DNA from: Gynuella sunshinyii YC6258
GTDB lineage: Bacteria; Pseudomonadota; Gammaproteobacteria; Pseudomonadales; Natronospirillaceae
DNA: 64,000 nt
NCBI RefSeq assembly: GCF_000940805.1
Contig: NZ_CP007142.1
Span: forward strand, 1,712,593 to 1,776,592
Direction: 5' to 3'
The notes beneath the pieces were generated by a model, which worked only from the letters and a program-made list of their open reading frames with translations, had not been told where the DNA came from and did no database searches. Both the position numbers and the translations under genes were made by a program. Within the stretch, counting starts at the first letter, position 1, and every line of letters starts with the position of its first letter. This document shows positions 7,285 to 16,484 of the stretch, in pieces.

Positions 7285-8153
7285 CGGGCATAACGGGTCA
7301 GAGTTTCGGTGAGTTTACGGGCCAGTTCGCTTTTCAGGTCCCAGATATGCCAGAACAATGGAACCTGCAGGCTGGTGCCTGGTTTTAGTTCTATCAGTTC
7401 CCCGTTTTCGAGAGCTGGATAGGCCTGTGGCGCGGGAATCATGCCCCAGGCATGACCGCGACGAATAAAGTCCAGGTAGGATTCGACGGATGGGATACGG
7501 TGGGTGGGAACGGGTGTGGTAATTCCGAAGTAATGCTCAAGGTAGCGTTTTTCCAGACCATCTTCATGATTGAATTCAAGACATGGCAGGGTCTGCAGTT
7601 GAGTGGCGGAAACGTCGTCGCTCATTTGATGACGTTGTTTGAATGCCGGTGCTATCAGGCACAGGTAAGTCATGGTGCCAAGGCTGTAACAATTGCATCC
7701 ATTGACTGGAGAGTTACTGGAGCTGACACATCCCAGCACTTCACCGCTGAGCAGCAAGTCGTGAGTACGATCCTGGTCGTCGACCCGGATATCGATCAGC
7801 AGCTGTTCGGATTGAATCAATGGATCCAGTGCGTCCAGCAGCCAGGTGGCAAGGCTGTCAGCATTGACTCCGATTGCCAGCGTGCGTCGTTGTCCGGTAG
7901 GTGGTTGGTAGTGGTTGAGCATCTCATGCTGAAGATGTTCCATCTGCCGAAAGTATTTCATCACGATAATACCGTCATGAGTCAGGCTTGGCGGAGTGGA
8001 GCGTATCAAGAGAATTTTCCCCAGCTGCCGCTCTAATTGTTTGATCCGCTGGGAGACCGCTGACTGGGTGAGCCCCAGTTTCCTGGCAGCTTTGTCAAAC
8101 CCTTGTTCATCTATCACACCGGCCAGAGCCTGCAGTTGGCGAATATCTATCAT
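7269..8153 (-). CDS. argP: LysR-family regulator ArgP
   Basis: LysR-type regulator of 294 residues, the expected length for ArgP (IciA). The start MIDIRQLQALAGV fits the family; the ATG at 8153 is used, seven codons inside an upstream in-frame TTG. The winged helix-turn-helix (about residues 3-60) contains GFDKAARKLGLTQSAVSQRIKQLE. The effector domain follows to the C-terminus. ArgP binds lysine or arginine and activates argO, which is divergently transcribed just 93 bases away, confirming the assignment. No clear ribosome site is visible. It is convergent with, and overlaps by 16 bases, the BenE-like gene. Confidence 0.9.
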   Translation of the reverse strand: MIDIRQLQALAGVIDEQGFDKAARKLGLTQSAVSQRIKQLERQLGKILLIRSTPPSLTHDGIIVMKYFRQMEHLQHEMLNHYQPPTGQRRTLAIGVNADSLATWLLDALDPLIQSEQLLIDIRVDDQDRTHDLLLSGEVLGCVSSSNSPVNGCNCYSLGTMTYLCLIAPAFKQRHQMSDDVSATQLQTLPCLEFNHEDGLEKRYLEHYFGITTPVPTHRIPSVESYLDFIRRGHAWGMIPAPQAYPALENGELIELKPGTSLQVPLFWHIWDLKSELARKLTETLTRYARHFVH

Positions 8154-8246
8154 TAGTATTATTAATGAATCCAAAAAATTATTAATTTAATTGATTTTAG
8201 GTAAGGAAATACACTTCTGCCAACATTGAGTGAGGGTATTTCGTTG

Positions 8247-8879
8247 ATGGACTTTGTAACTGTTTTTCTTAAAGGGTTTATGACCGGGGGAAGCCTGATT
8301 GTGGCGATTGGTGCTCAAAATGCATTTGTGCTGACACAGGGGGTGCGGAGGCAATATATCGGAACCATTGCGGTGACCTGTACGTTACTGGATATGGGAC
8401 TCATTTTTTCCGGCATTACGGGGCTGGGGGTGTTGATCTCTTCAAACCAGAGGCTGTTATTGATCGCCTCGGCAGGAGGTGCATTGTTTCTCACGGTTTA
8501 TGGTGCCCGGTCGTTGCGGACTGCCATGACCTCTCAACAAATGAAACGTAGTGAGATATCGCTGCAATCACATTCCGGTGCCATTGCGGTGACGCTGGGA
8601 TTGTCATTGCTGAATCCACATGTTTATCTCGACACGGTATTGCTGATAGGTAGTATCGGTGGTCAGTTCGAGACTCCTGCCCGCTACTGGTTTGGTTTCG
8701 GCGCGGCATCAGCGTCGGCGGTATGGTTCTTCATGCTGGCTTATGGTGCTGCCAGACTGAGTCCGCTATTCAGCCAACCAATTGCTTGGAAAGTTCTGGA
8801 TGTGGTGATCGCGGCTGTTATGTGGTCGATCGCCGGTACTCTCTGGTATCAAGCTTGGCTGTATTTTCAGCAGGTGTAG
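8247..8879 (+). CDS. argO: LysE/ArgO-family amino acid exporter
   Basis: Inner-membrane exporter of 210 residues with about six hydrophobic helices. The family signature GGSLIVAIGAQNAFVLTQGV lies at the N-terminus, and LGLSLLNPHVYLDTV in the middle is characteristic of LysE/ArgO. ATG 8247 is chosen because GAGGG lies 9 bases upstream; an earlier TTG in frame has no support. It exports basic amino acids (arginine in E. coli, lysine in Corynebacterium). The divergent argP gene is its expected activator, and the short AT-rich intergenic stretch would hold the ArgP site. Confidence 0.92.
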   Translation: MDFVTVFLKGFMTGGSLIVAIGAQNAFVLTQGVRRQYIGTIAVTCTLLDMGLIFSGITGLGVLISSNQRLLLIASAGGALFLTVYGARSLRTAMTSQQMKRSEISLQSHSGAIAVTLGLSLLNPHVYLDTVLLIGSIGGQFETPARYWFGFGAASASAVWFFMLAYGAARLSPLFSQPIAWKVLDVVIAAVMWSIAGTLWYQAWLYFQQV

Positions 8880-9078
8880 TTTTTGCCCATAATGTATCTG
8901 ATGACTTCCGAAAACCTTTAGATTGGTGTCGTATCTGACCTGAATAAGGTTGATAAATATTCTTGTTCTCTCTTTTGTGCCTGTTGTGAGTTGGGTCAGG
9001 CCGTCGTCAGGGAATCGGCTCTGATTCCTTGCTTCTTATTTGCTCCGTAATCACCGTAAAGACTTATACCAGTTGATA
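8880..9078. other. Intergenic region upstream of the cellobiose phosphorylase unit
   Basis: About 200 bases with no gene that I can support. It follows argO and must hold the promoter for the phosphorylase transcription unit, since the LacI-type operator begins at 9079. TATACC at 9066-9071 is a possible -10 but lacks a convincing -35. Confidence 0.4.
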
Positions 9079-9092
9079 TGTAACCGTTTACA
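9079..9092. promoter_or_regulatory. LacI/GalR-type operator
   Basis: TGTAACCGTTTACA has symmetric TGTAA/TTACA arms around a central CG, the usual pattern for LacI-family regulators. It lies just before the ribosome site of a 27-codon small frame and about 200 bases before the phosphorylase ATG. A LacI-family gene follows the phosphorylase, so local control is likely. Confidence 0.55.
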
Positions 9093-9103
9093 GGAGCGAG
9101 ATT

Positions 9104-9187
9104 ATGCGCTTAAATACCAGCCGTCAAAATTGCCTAACGGTAATAGACGGGATCGAAACAGTTTATTGGGCGTGTGAATACAAATGA
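9104..9187 (+). CDS. Possible 27-residue leader or small protein
   Basis: ATG 9104 has an excellent ribosome site (AGGAG, 7 bases before). The frame runs 27 codons to TGA, beginning MRLNTSRQNCLT and ending WACEYK. It has no hydrophobic segment. It lies between the LacI-type operator and the phosphorylase gene, 102 bases upstream of the latter. It could be a translated leader, a small protein or chance; I do not recognise it. The very good start context is the only evidence. Confidence 0.35.
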   Translation: MRLNTSRQNCLTVIDGIETVYWACEYK

Positions 9188-9260
9188 GCAGAGATGAATG
9201 CTCGGTCCTAATGTAGAAATCAGGGGTGCAGCAGGCGCTGTGACAGGTAAGAGTTAAAAC

Positions 9261-9276
9261 GCACAAATGATTGTGC
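9261..9276 (+). promoter_or_regulatory. Small hairpin next to the phosphorylase ribosome site
   Basis: GCACAA-ATGA-TTGTGC forms a six-pair stem that ends right at AGGTGAG, the likely ribosome site of the phosphorylase gene. It may affect translation. Stem stability is modest. Confidence 0.3.
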
Positions 9277-9289
9277 AGGTGAGTTCATT

Positions 9290-11743
9290 ATGTCGATACA
9301 AGCAGAAAGACAATACGGCTATTTTGATGATGCCCATCGGGAGTACGTCATCACGGAACCCAAAACACCATACCCATGGATAAACTATCTGGGGGATACA
9401 GCATTTTTCTCATTGTTGTCGAATACCGGAGGTGGTTACAGTTTTTATAAGGATGCCAAGTTCCGTCGTCTCACCCGTTACCGTTATAACAATGTTCCGG
9501 TCGATACCGGTGGTAAATACTTTTATATCAAAGACGGCGATGTGGCCTGGTCGCCCGGTTGGAAGCCCATGCGTACTCCGTTGGACAAATACGAATGTCG
9601 CCATGGTATGGGTTATAGCCGTATTACTGGAGAGAAAAACGGACTGCGCAGCTCGGTATTGTTTTTTGTTCCCCGTAATGAAGATATTGAAATTCAACAG
9701 ATGACACTGACCAACCTCAGTGATGAGATCAAAACCATTAAAGTGTTCTCGTTGGTTGAATGGTGTCTGTGGAATGCTGAAGATGACATGACCAATTTTC
9801 AGCGCAACTTTTCTACCGGTCAGGTGGAAGTTAAAGATTCTGTGATTTATCACAAAACCGAATATCGTGAGCGTAGAAATCATTATGCGTTCTATTCCGT
9901 GAACCAGAAGGTAGACGGTTTCGATACCGATCGGGACGGTTTCCTTGGTGAACATAACGGTTTTGATGCTCCGGCAGTCGTTGATAAAGGTGAGTCCAAC
10001 TATTCCATTGCCCATGGCTGGTCACCGGTTGCCTCGCATTATCTGGAAATTATCCTGGCGCCCGGTGAGGTGAAAGAACTGATCTTTACTCTTGGTTATG
10101 TCGAAATGCCCGAAGACCAGAAATGGGAAGAGCCTGGCATTATCAACAAAACCAAAGCACGTGAAATGATTGACCGTTTCAATACCGTTGATCAGGTTCA
10201 TTTGGCATTCCGGGAACTCAAAGATTACTGGGATCATCTGCTCAACAAATACATTGTGACAACCGATGACCCACGATTGAATCGTGGGGTAAATATCTGG
10301 AATCAGTATCAGAATATGGTGACCTTCAATATGTCACGTTCGGCATCTTATTTTGAGTCCGGTATCGGCCGTGGCATGGGATTCCGTGATTCCAATCAGG
10401 ATTTGATCGGCTTTGTTCATCTGGTCCCGGAACGTGCTCGTCAGCGTATTCTCGATATTGCGGCTACTCAGTTTGAAGACGGTTCCGCCTACCATCAATA
10501 TCAACCGCTGACCAAGCGTGGGAATGCAGCCATTGGTGGCAATTTCAATGACGATCCTATGTGGCTGGTGCAGTCGGTTACTGTTTATCTGAAAGAAACT
10601 GGTGATTTTTCCATTCTCGATGAGTCAGTACCGTTTAATAATGATGAAAACAATTGTGCGACATTATTTGAGCATCTGACCCGTTCCTTTAACTTTGTAA
10701 CCCGTAATCTGGGGGAACACGGATTGCCCTTGATTGGCCGGGCGGATTGGAATGACTGCTTGAATCTGAACTGTTTCTCAATGGAGCCCAATGAGAGTTT
10801 TCAGACAACTGAAAACCGTGAAGGTGGTCGCGCTGAGTCTGTCATGATAGCCGGTCAGTTCGTTTTGTTTGGTAACGATTATGTCGAGTTATGCCGTTAT
10901 CGAGGCCAAAATGAAGAGGCGGAAAGAGCCAGTGGGCATATTGATGCGATGATTGAAGCAATCAAAGAACACGGTTGGGATGGTGAATGGTTCCTGCGTG
11001 CTTATGATGCATTTGGTCAAAAAATCGGTACCCATGAGGCTGAGGAAAGTAAGATATTTATCGAGTCGCAGGGATTTTGCACCATGGCCGGTGTTGGCCT
11101 GAAGGAAGGGCTGGTGGGTAAGTCTCTTGATTCTGTAAATAAATATTTGGCCTGTGACTACGGTATTGTTCTGAATTACCCGGCTTTTTCACGCTATTAC
11201 GTTGAGTATGGCGAGATCTCCACTTATCCCCAAGGCTATAAGGAAAATGGCGGAATTTTCTGTCATAACAACCCATGGATCATGATTGGTGAAACCGTCC
11301 AGGGCAACGGTGATCGTGCATTCGAGTATTACACCAAAATTGCGCCGGCCTATCAGGATGATAAAGTCCGGCTGCATAAAACCGAGCCTTATGTGTATGC
11401 TCAGATGATTGCCGGCAAAGAAGCTGCAACTCCGGGGCAGGCCAAAAACTCCTGGTTGACGGGGACGGCTGCCTGGAATTACGTGGCCATCACTCAGGCG
11501 ATTCTCGGTATCAAGCCACAATATGATGGGCTACAGGTCGATCCCTGCATACCAAAAGCCTGGACCCACTATTCTGTTGTTCGACGGTTTCGGGATGTGA
11601 CTTACCACATTGATATATTTAATCCGAAAAGTGTCAGCAAAGGCGTGACTGCTGTTGTCGTGGATGGTGAATCTATTGATGGCAATATTCTGCCTGTGTT
11701 TGAACCGGGTACTGAGCATCGGGTAACGGTCACCATGGGATGA
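9290..11743 (+). CDS. GH94 cellobiose phosphorylase
   Basis: Cytosolic enzyme of 817 residues, the usual length, without signal peptide. It splits cellobiose with inorganic phosphate into alpha-glucose 1-phosphate and glucose, saving ATP in cellulose-derived sugar use. The N-terminal beta-sandwich (about 1-290) begins with [18 protein letters not shown] and PWINYLGD, close to characterised cellobiose phosphorylases. The (alpha/alpha)6 barrel contains [33 protein letters not shown] and [11 protein letters not shown], in which D489 corresponds to the catalytic acid. GNFNDDPMW and the Gly-His-rich phosphate pocket near [13 protein letters not shown] are also present. N,N'-diacetylchitobiose phosphorylase is the main alternative, but the N-terminal sequence favours cellobiose. 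No sugar transporter or cellulase is adjacent. Control is probably by the LacI-family protein encoded next. Confidence 0.92.
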   Translation: MSIQAERQYGYFDDAHREYVITEPKTPYPWINYLGDTAFFSLLSNTGGGYSFYKDAKFRRLTRYRYNNVPVDTGGKYFYIKDGDVAWSPGWKPMRTPLDKYECRHGMGYSRITGEKNGLRSSVLFFVPRNEDIEIQQMTLTNLSDEIKTIKVFSLVEWCLWNAEDDMTNFQRNFSTGQVEVKDSVIYHKTEYRERRNHYAFYSVNQKVDGFDTDRDGFLGEHNGFDAPAVVDKGESNYSIAHGWSPVASHYLEIILAPGEVKELIFTLGYVEMPEDQKWEEPGIINKTKAREMIDRFNTVDQVHLAFRELKDYWDHLLNKYIVTTDDPRLNRGVNIWNQYQNMVTFNMSRSASYFESGIGRGMGFRDSNQDLIGFVHLVPERARQRILDIAATQFEDGSAYHQYQPLTKRGNAAIGGNFNDDPMWLVQSVTVYLKETGDFSILDESVPFNNDENNCATLFEHLTRSFNFVTRNLGEHGLPLIGRADWNDCLNLNCFSMEPNESFQTTENREGGRAESVMIAGQFVLFGNDYVELCRYRGQNEEAERASGHIDAMIEAIKEHGWDGEWFLRAYDAFGQKIGTHEAEESKIFIESQGFCTMAGVGLKEGLVGKSLDSVNKYLACDYGIVLNYPAFSRYYVEYGEISTYPQGYKENGGIFCHNNPWIMIGETVQGNGDRAFEYYTKIAPAYQDDKVRLHKTEPYVYAQMIAGKEAATPGQAKNSWLTGTAAWNYVAITQAILGIKPQYDGLQVDPCIPKAWTHYSVVRRFRDVTYHIDIFNPKSVSKGVTAVVVDGESIDGNILPVFEPGTEHRVTVTMG

Positions 11744-11750
11744 CCTGGTT

Positions 11751-11812
11751 TCTCTCCCCATCTATCTTTTGTTGTGGGTAGGTGATCAACCCAGCGCAGG
11801 TGTGGGGAGAGA
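11751..11812 (+). terminator. Long inverted repeat after the phosphorylase gene
   Basis: Ten-base arms TCTCTCCCCA (11751-11760) and TGGGGAGAGA (11803-11812) flank a 42-base loop that itself contains TGGGT/ACCCA. It starts 8 bases after the stop codon. There is no T-run, so it may be a rho-independent terminator of poor quality or a 3'-end protecting structure. Confidence 0.35.
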
Positions 11813-11976
11813 TATCAGTCACATAAATTTCATCATCAGACACACGGTACTATGATATTTGTCGTCTGCTGGCTAGAATGCACGGCATAGCTCCGTCATT
11901 ATGTGGTGCACTATATTCTACTGCGCCACTCTAATTAAATGTTTTGCACTCAATATCAATAGCAGGGAATATCTGC

Positions 11977-12981
11977 ATGATCACAATCCGCGATGTATCC
12001 AAGTATGCAAGTGTTTCAGTAGCGACCGTCAGCCGGGTGATTAATGGCAGTCGGTGGGTATCTGATGAGACTCGCAAAAAAGTACTTGCTGCCATGAAAG
12101 AACTTGGTTATCAGCCAAACTCTTTTGCCCGTTCTCTGGCAACGAACAAATCACAGACAGTTGGTATGGTCGTTGGGGACTTAAGCGGTCCGTTCTTTGG
12201 TGAGATGATGCAGTCCGCAGAGCAGATCGTACGTATGGCCGACAAGCATCTGATTATTACCAGTAGTCATGGTACGGTTGAAAGTGAAAGCGAGGCCATC
12301 GAATTTTTGTTGCAACGGCGAGTGGATGTTTTGATTCTGCATCTCGATGCGATGCCTGATGATAAGTTGATTGAACTGTGTGAGCAATTGCGGATACCGG
12401 TGGTTATCGTCAATCGACTGGTTCCCACGATGGAAGAGCAGTGTATTTCCATTGATAACGAACTGGGTGGTTATATTGCCACCAAACATTTGCTTGAACA
12501 GGGGCATCGATCTATAGCTTGTATTGCCGGCCCGATCTATAAAAGTGATTCCCGGTCCCGCTTAAATGGTTATCGCCGTGCACTCATGGAAGCCGGGGTC
12601 GATTATAACGAGCATCTTATTGTTGAATCGGACTATACCGAAGAAGGTGGCAAGGCCGCGGTTAAGGAACTTCAGGAGCGCAATCTCTCTTACTCAGCGA
12701 TTTTTGCACATAACGATCATATGGCCATTGGTGCGATGGGATGGTTAAAAAGTGAAGGGGTTTCTGTTCCGAATGATGTCAGTATCATTGGTTATGATGA
12801 CATTATCATGGCCCGTTATGTGGAGCCGTCTCTAACGTCGGTTATCATTCCGGTTTCTGAATTCGGGCGTCAGGCTGGTCTGATGGCTTTGCGATTGTCA
12901 GGTGAACAACAGGATAACGTTGTTTTGCGCTTCAAACCTGAATTGGTTATTCGTAATTCGACTTGCCGCTACGGCCGTTGA
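11977..12981 (+). CDS. LacI-family transcriptional regulator
   Basis: Repressor of 334 residues. ATG 11977 is chosen because AGGGA lies 9 bases upstream and the protein then begins MITIRDVSKYASVSVATVSR, the standard LacI helix-turn-helix start. The hinge helix reads YQPNSFARSLATNKSQTVGMV. The periplasmic-binding-protein-like sugar domain spans about 60-330 (AGPIYKSDSRSRLNGYRRAL, FAHNDHMAIGAMGWL, SIIGYDDIIMARYVEPSLTSV). It sits directly downstream of the cellobiose phosphorylase gene, whose upstream region carries a LacI-type operator at 9079-9092. Cellobiose or a related glucoside is the likely inducer, by inference from context. A hairpin with a T-run follows the gene. Confidence 0.92.
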   Translation: MITIRDVSKYASVSVATVSRVINGSRWVSDETRKKVLAAMKELGYQPNSFARSLATNKSQTVGMVVGDLSGPFFGEMMQSAEQIVRMADKHLIITSSHGTVESESEAIEFLLQRRVDVLILHLDAMPDDKLIELCEQLRIPVVIVNRLVPTMEEQCISIDNELGGYIATKHLLEQGHRSIACIAGPIYKSDSRSRLNGYRRALMEAGVDYNEHLIVESDYTEEGGKAAVKELQERNLSYSAIFAHNDHMAIGAMGWLKSEGVSVPNDVSIIGYDDIIMARYVEPSLTSVIIPVSEFGRQAGLMALRLSGEQQDNVVLRFKPELVIRNSTCRYGR

Positions 12982-13015
12982 ACCTAATATTGTGATTGGC
13001 AGATATTGATTGCAG

Positions 13016-13038
13016 ATTTGCCTTTTGCAAATTTTTCT
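13016..13038 (+). terminator. Rho-independent terminator after the LacI-family gene
   Basis: ATTTGC and GCAAAT arms around a CTTTT loop are followed directly by TTTTCT. It begins 34 bases after the regulator stop codon. Confidence 0.6.
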
Positions 13039-13131
13039 CTACACCACCTTCCCTAACTGCTGAAAAGTCTTGAATAGACTGTTGTAGCGGAAGTGATTTA
13101 TTGTGCTGTCCTTTCTGTTTTGAGAATCATC

Positions 13132-14373
13132 GTGTCGCAAGAAAAAGATCCCTTTCCCGGGCGGTTAATTGATTGCCCCGGTTTTTTAAATCTGGCTGCA
13201 GGTCGGTTGATTGGCACAATTGCAATGCAGATTCAGGCAGTTGTCGTGGCCTGGCATCTCTACGCACTGACGAATGATCCGTTGGCATTGGGTTATGTCG
13301 GGTTGGTTCAGTTTATTCCCATGGCCGTGTTCACGCTGCCGGCGGGGGATCTGGCTGATCGTTTTGATCGACGTTTGTTGTTGACTCTGGCCTGGCTGAT
13401 ACAAGGATGTGCTGCGATTATTCTGCTAATGCTGACATTGTTCCATACTGATCTTTTGTGGCCTTTTTATGCGGCACTGGCATTGTTTGGTGTCGGCAGG
13501 GCTTTTGCCGGACCCTCCATGCAGTCTCTGCTTCCGCTGGTCGTTCCCAAAAAGCTGTTGCCTCAGGGAATTGCGTGGAACTCTTCGGCTTTTCAGGTTG
13601 CGGTCATCGCTGGCCCGGCTCTCGGTGGGTTTGTATATCTTCTGGGGGCGGGTTTTGCGTTTGGTCTTTGCAGCATGATGTTCTGTATTGGAGCATTGTC
13701 TATTTACTTTATAAAGCCACAGTTTCGACAGCAAAAAGGTCCCTCAGGTACGTCGGCATTGGAGCGTTTGAAAGAGGGAGTTAGTTATGTCCGCCATCGC
13801 CCGATTGTGCTCGGAGCATTGTCACTGGATCTGTTTGCGGTTTTATTGGGAGGTGCCACGGCCCTGCTGCCAATTTATGCAAAGGATATATTGCATGTGG
13901 GCCCCGGTGGGTTGGGGGCGTTGCGTAGTGCGATGGCGGTCGGAGCATTTGTCGTCGGTATTCTCCTGGGGTATTTGTCTATCAGGCGTCATGCTGGATT
14001 GATTATGTTTGCCAGTGTGGCGGTATTTGGTCTGGCGACAGTGGTATTCGCCCTTTCAACCAGTTTTGTCCTGTCGCTATTGGCATTGTTTGTTATTGGA
14101 GCCAGCGATATGGTCAGTGTATATGTCCGTGCCAGCCTGATTCAGATGGCTACTCCTGATGCCATGAGAGGGCGGGTCAGCGCGGTTAATATGCTATTTA
14201 TCGGCGCTTCGAATGAGCTGGGAGAATTTGAATCAGGTACCACCGCAGCTTGGTTTGGGGTGGTACCTGCGGCAATACTTGGAGGGGTTGGGACAATAAT
14301 GATTGTCGGTCTATGGATGAGGTGGTTCCCGGCCTTGCGTAAGGTCGACCGCTTAAGTGACGTGACGTCCTGA
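13132..14373 (+). CDS. MFS transporter, EntS-like (MFS_3) family
   Basis: Inner-membrane transporter of about 413 residues with twelve hydrophobic segments. The motif between helices 2 and 3, GDLADRFDRRLLL, is the MFS signature, and the equivalent region in the second half is degenerate, as in the EntS-like family of efflux proteins. SPDAMRGRVSAVNMLFIGASNELGEFESG-like sequence near the C-terminus (here ATPDAMRGRVSAVN) is typical of this group. The start is uncertain: GTG 13132 gives a normal-looking N-terminus, while an upstream in-frame GTG at 13093 would add 13 residues; neither has a good ribosome site. A role in import of cellobiose is unlikely; export of a small molecule is the family expectation. 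It is followed 44 bases later by the fructosamine kinase-family gene. Confidence 0.82.
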   Translation: MSQEKDPFPGRLIDCPGFLNLAAGRLIGTIAMQIQAVVVAWHLYALTNDPLALGYVGLVQFIPMAVFTLPAGDLADRFDRRLLLTLAWLIQGCAAIILLMLTLFHTDLLWPFYAALALFGVGRAFAGPSMQSLLPLVVPKKLLPQGIAWNSSAFQVAVIAGPALGGFVYLLGAGFAFGLCSMMFCIGALSIYFIKPQFRQQKGPSGTSALERLKEGVSYVRHRPIVLGALSLDLFAVLLGGATALLPIYAKDILHVGPGGLGALRSAMAVGAFVVGILLGYLSIRRHAGLIMFASVAVFGLATVVFALSTSFVLSLLALFVIGASDMVSVYVRASLIQMATPDAMRGRVSAVNMLFIGASNELGEFESGTTAAWFGVVPAAILGGVGTIMIVGLWMRWFPALRKVDRLSDVTS

Positions 14374-14417
14374 TTCCAGCTATCTGATGACTCTGGTTAC
14401 ACAAGAGGTTAGCCCCG

Positions 14418-15299
14418 ATGACTAGACGAATTGCGCACATTGTTGGTACGGAAATGTCTGCCGTGATGGGGCAGATGGTGCAGGTCCGACAACTGGAACG
14501 GGTCAGTGGAGGGGATATTTGTGACAGCTTCAAAGCGCAGACGAATATTGGTCCGTTGTTTGTCAAACGATGCTCTGCTCAGGATGGCGGCTTGCTGCAG
14601 GCAGAGTTCAGGAATTTACAATTGCTGCGTGCAGCGGCTGAAATCTGTGTGCCTGAGGCTATATCTGTGTCTTTTCACGAAAATGATACATTGCTTGTGA
14701 TGGAGTATCTCGATCTGGCCGGAAATACCCATGATGGCCAATTGGGGCGGCGATTGGCAGCATTGCATCGCCACACAGGGCCAGGTTATGGGCTTGAATA
14801 TGATAACTATATCGGTCGTACGTTTCAGAGAAATACAGCAGAAGAAACGTGGTCTGCATTCTGGTGGAACAACCGGCTGTTGCCTCAATTGCAGATGGTC
14901 TGTGATCAGGGGTTTTCGAATGCAATTGAGAAATATATTCTTCCTCTGAATGAAGTTTGTCAGCGGTTGCTACATAATCATCAACCTGTTCCTTCACTGC
15001 TGCATGGAGATCTGTGGAGCGGAAACAAAGGGTATCTCGAGGATGCCACTCCAGTGATATTTGATCCTGCATGCTACTTTGGTGACCGGGAAACAGATGT
15101 TGCTCTTACTGAATTGTTTTCTGGGTTTGATGCGGAATTTTACCGTGAATACCAGCAGGCCTGGCCTCTGGATGAAGGCTATCCGCATCGCAAACTACTA
15201 TATAATCTATACCACTTGTTGAATCATCTGAACTTGTTTGGCGAGTTTTACCTGGCGTCCTGTCTGCAACAAATTCAATACCTTCAGCCATTGAAATAG
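14418..15299 (+). CDS. Fructosamine kinase family protein
   Basis: Cytosolic kinase-fold protein of 293 residues, the usual length for fructosamine-3-kinase and its bacterial relatives (YniA in E. coli). The nucleotide-binding N-lobe has GPLFVKRC with the expected lysine. The catalytic loop LLHGDLWSGN (aspartate near residue 198) and the metal-binding segment VIFDPACYFGDRETDVALTELF are diagnostic. The family phosphorylates sugar groups attached to lysines or N-termini, so that the adduct falls off (deglycation); bacterial members often prefer ribulosamine-type adducts. ATG 14418 is preceded by AAGAGG. It may share a transcript with the MFS gene 44 bases upstream. Confidence 0.92.
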   Translation: MTRRIAHIVGTEMSAVMGQMVQVRQLERVSGGDICDSFKAQTNIGPLFVKRCSAQDGGLLQAEFRNLQLLRAAAEICVPEAISVSFHENDTLLVMEYLDLAGNTHDGQLGRRLAALHRHTGPGYGLEYDNYIGRTFQRNTAEETWSAFWWNNRLLPQLQMVCDQGFSNAIEKYILPLNEVCQRLLHNHQPVPSLLHGDLWSGNKGYLEDATPVIFDPACYFGDRETDVALTELFSGFDAEFYREYQQAWPLDEGYPHRKLLYNLYHLLNHLNLFGEFYLASCLQQIQYLQPLK

Positions 15300-15941
15300 T
15301 CAGACAGAATTACAAACGGCAAATAATTAGCTGATATCCGATTGCGCCTTGCCTGAGCCCATAATGCCTACAGTACTTGGTGATGGAGCTTTGAATAATT
15401 ACCTAAGACTACTGCGTGGTGTATAAAAATTGCTCAGATCGGTCATTTTTGTTTTATAAACTCCTGTTTAGGATTCTGTATATCCTGTGCCTCGATCAAT
15501 GATATGCAAGGATAGGGCAAATCCGTTCCCGGAAGATATGTCGACAATGGTGCCTAGTCTTAGTGGCCTCAGCGATACAGATTAGCGGCATGGGGTAAGT
15601 GGCTGTTATTGATATGCGAATGTAATGAAGTGTTATATGGCATGACAGGTAGCTAACGAACATCAAGGGATTTCACTGATCGAGAATTCCTGTTCATGGA
15701 TGTTGTTGCGTACTATTCTTTGGCGCATAAGTTTTAAGTAATGGTCTTGTACCATGAGGCTTTACTTAGAAGGTCTGGCACACTATGCTGTTTTCGCGGA
15801 TCGTGGCATGGCGCCAAAAGAATTATTACTGGTTTTTAAAATACAAGAACCATATCACAAACTTTTGCGGGCTTATTAGATAGCATATGATCGACCCATT
15901 AATCACTAACTGCTGGAAATCTGGCGTGGAGAAGGGCTAGG
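15300..15941. other. Large gap upstream of the T6SS cluster
   Basis: About 640 bases without a supportable gene. It must include the promoter for the tssJ operon. A possible -10 (TATGAT, 15886-15891) lies 50 bases before the tssJ ATG with TTTTGC 17 bases further upstream, a weak -35. I looked for a sigma-54 element and found TGGCAC near 15776 with wrong spacing to GC. No terminator is clear after the kinase gene. Confidence 0.4.
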
Positions 15942-16400
15942 ATGCTCAAACAGTTGTTCCAAACCACTATACTCGTTCTAATCTCAATTGTGTTGTTCAG
16001 TTCTTGTGCAACATCCAATTTGAAGTTCCAAGTAGAGTCCTCAGAGACTCTGAATCCTGATGTTCAAGGAAATAATTACGCTGTTATTGTGCGTGTTTAT
16101 CAATTGACAGATCCCCGTCTGTTTGACCGCGCTCCCTACGATGAGCTTTGGAAAACAGGGCCCGATATGCTTGCTGATACATTGATTTCGGTTCATGAAT
16201 TCACTGTTCAGCCCGGTTTTGAGGGAGTTCTGAATATTGATAAGAAGCGTGGTGCCGAATATGTTGGCGTAATGGCCTTCTTCCGTTCACGGGAAGGTTC
16301 ATGGAAGGTATATCAAAAAGTTAAATCCGGAGTGTTCAGTAAATCTGCGAAGCTTAAGCTGAACGTGACAGGATCTAACATCAATATGCAGTATCGATAG
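15942..16400 (+). CDS. tssJ: T6SS outer-membrane lipoprotein TssJ
   Basis: Lipoprotein of 152 residues. The signal peptide ends in the lipobox LFSSC, with the lipidated cysteine at residue 22. The mature part has the transthyretin-like TssJ fold markers: VIVRVYQLTDPRLFDRAPYDELW, then FTVQPGFEGVLNI and VGVMAFFRS. TssJ anchors TssM to the outer membrane in the trans-envelope complex TssJLM. It is the first gene of the T6SS cluster, followed 84 bases later by tssK. ATG 15942 is preceded by AAGGG. Confidence 0.93.
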   Translation: MLKQLFQTTILVLISIVLFSSCATSNLKFQVESSETLNPDVQGNNYAVIVRVYQLTDPRLFDRAPYDELWKTGPDMLADTLISVHEFTVQPGFEGVLNIDKKRGAEYVGVMAFFRSREGSWKVYQKVKSGVFSKSAKLKLNVTGSNINMQYR

Positions 16401-16484
16401 TTCTTCCTGCTCAGTCATTAGATAGAATTATTAAAGCCTGGAAGTCTGAAAAGGGTTCTGGGTTTCTGTATTCAGGGATTGTTT

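Noticed and set aside
9290-11743. N,N'-diacetylchitobiose or cellodextrin phosphorylase
   Set aside because: Length and N-terminal sequence fit cellobiose phosphorylase better, although activity is not proven.
13132-14373. Cellobiose importer for the phosphorylase
   Set aside because: The sequence is of the EntS-like efflux type, and a terminator separates it from the LacI-family gene.
15775-15790. Sigma-54 promoter before tssJ
   Set aside because: GG and GC elements are two bases too close.
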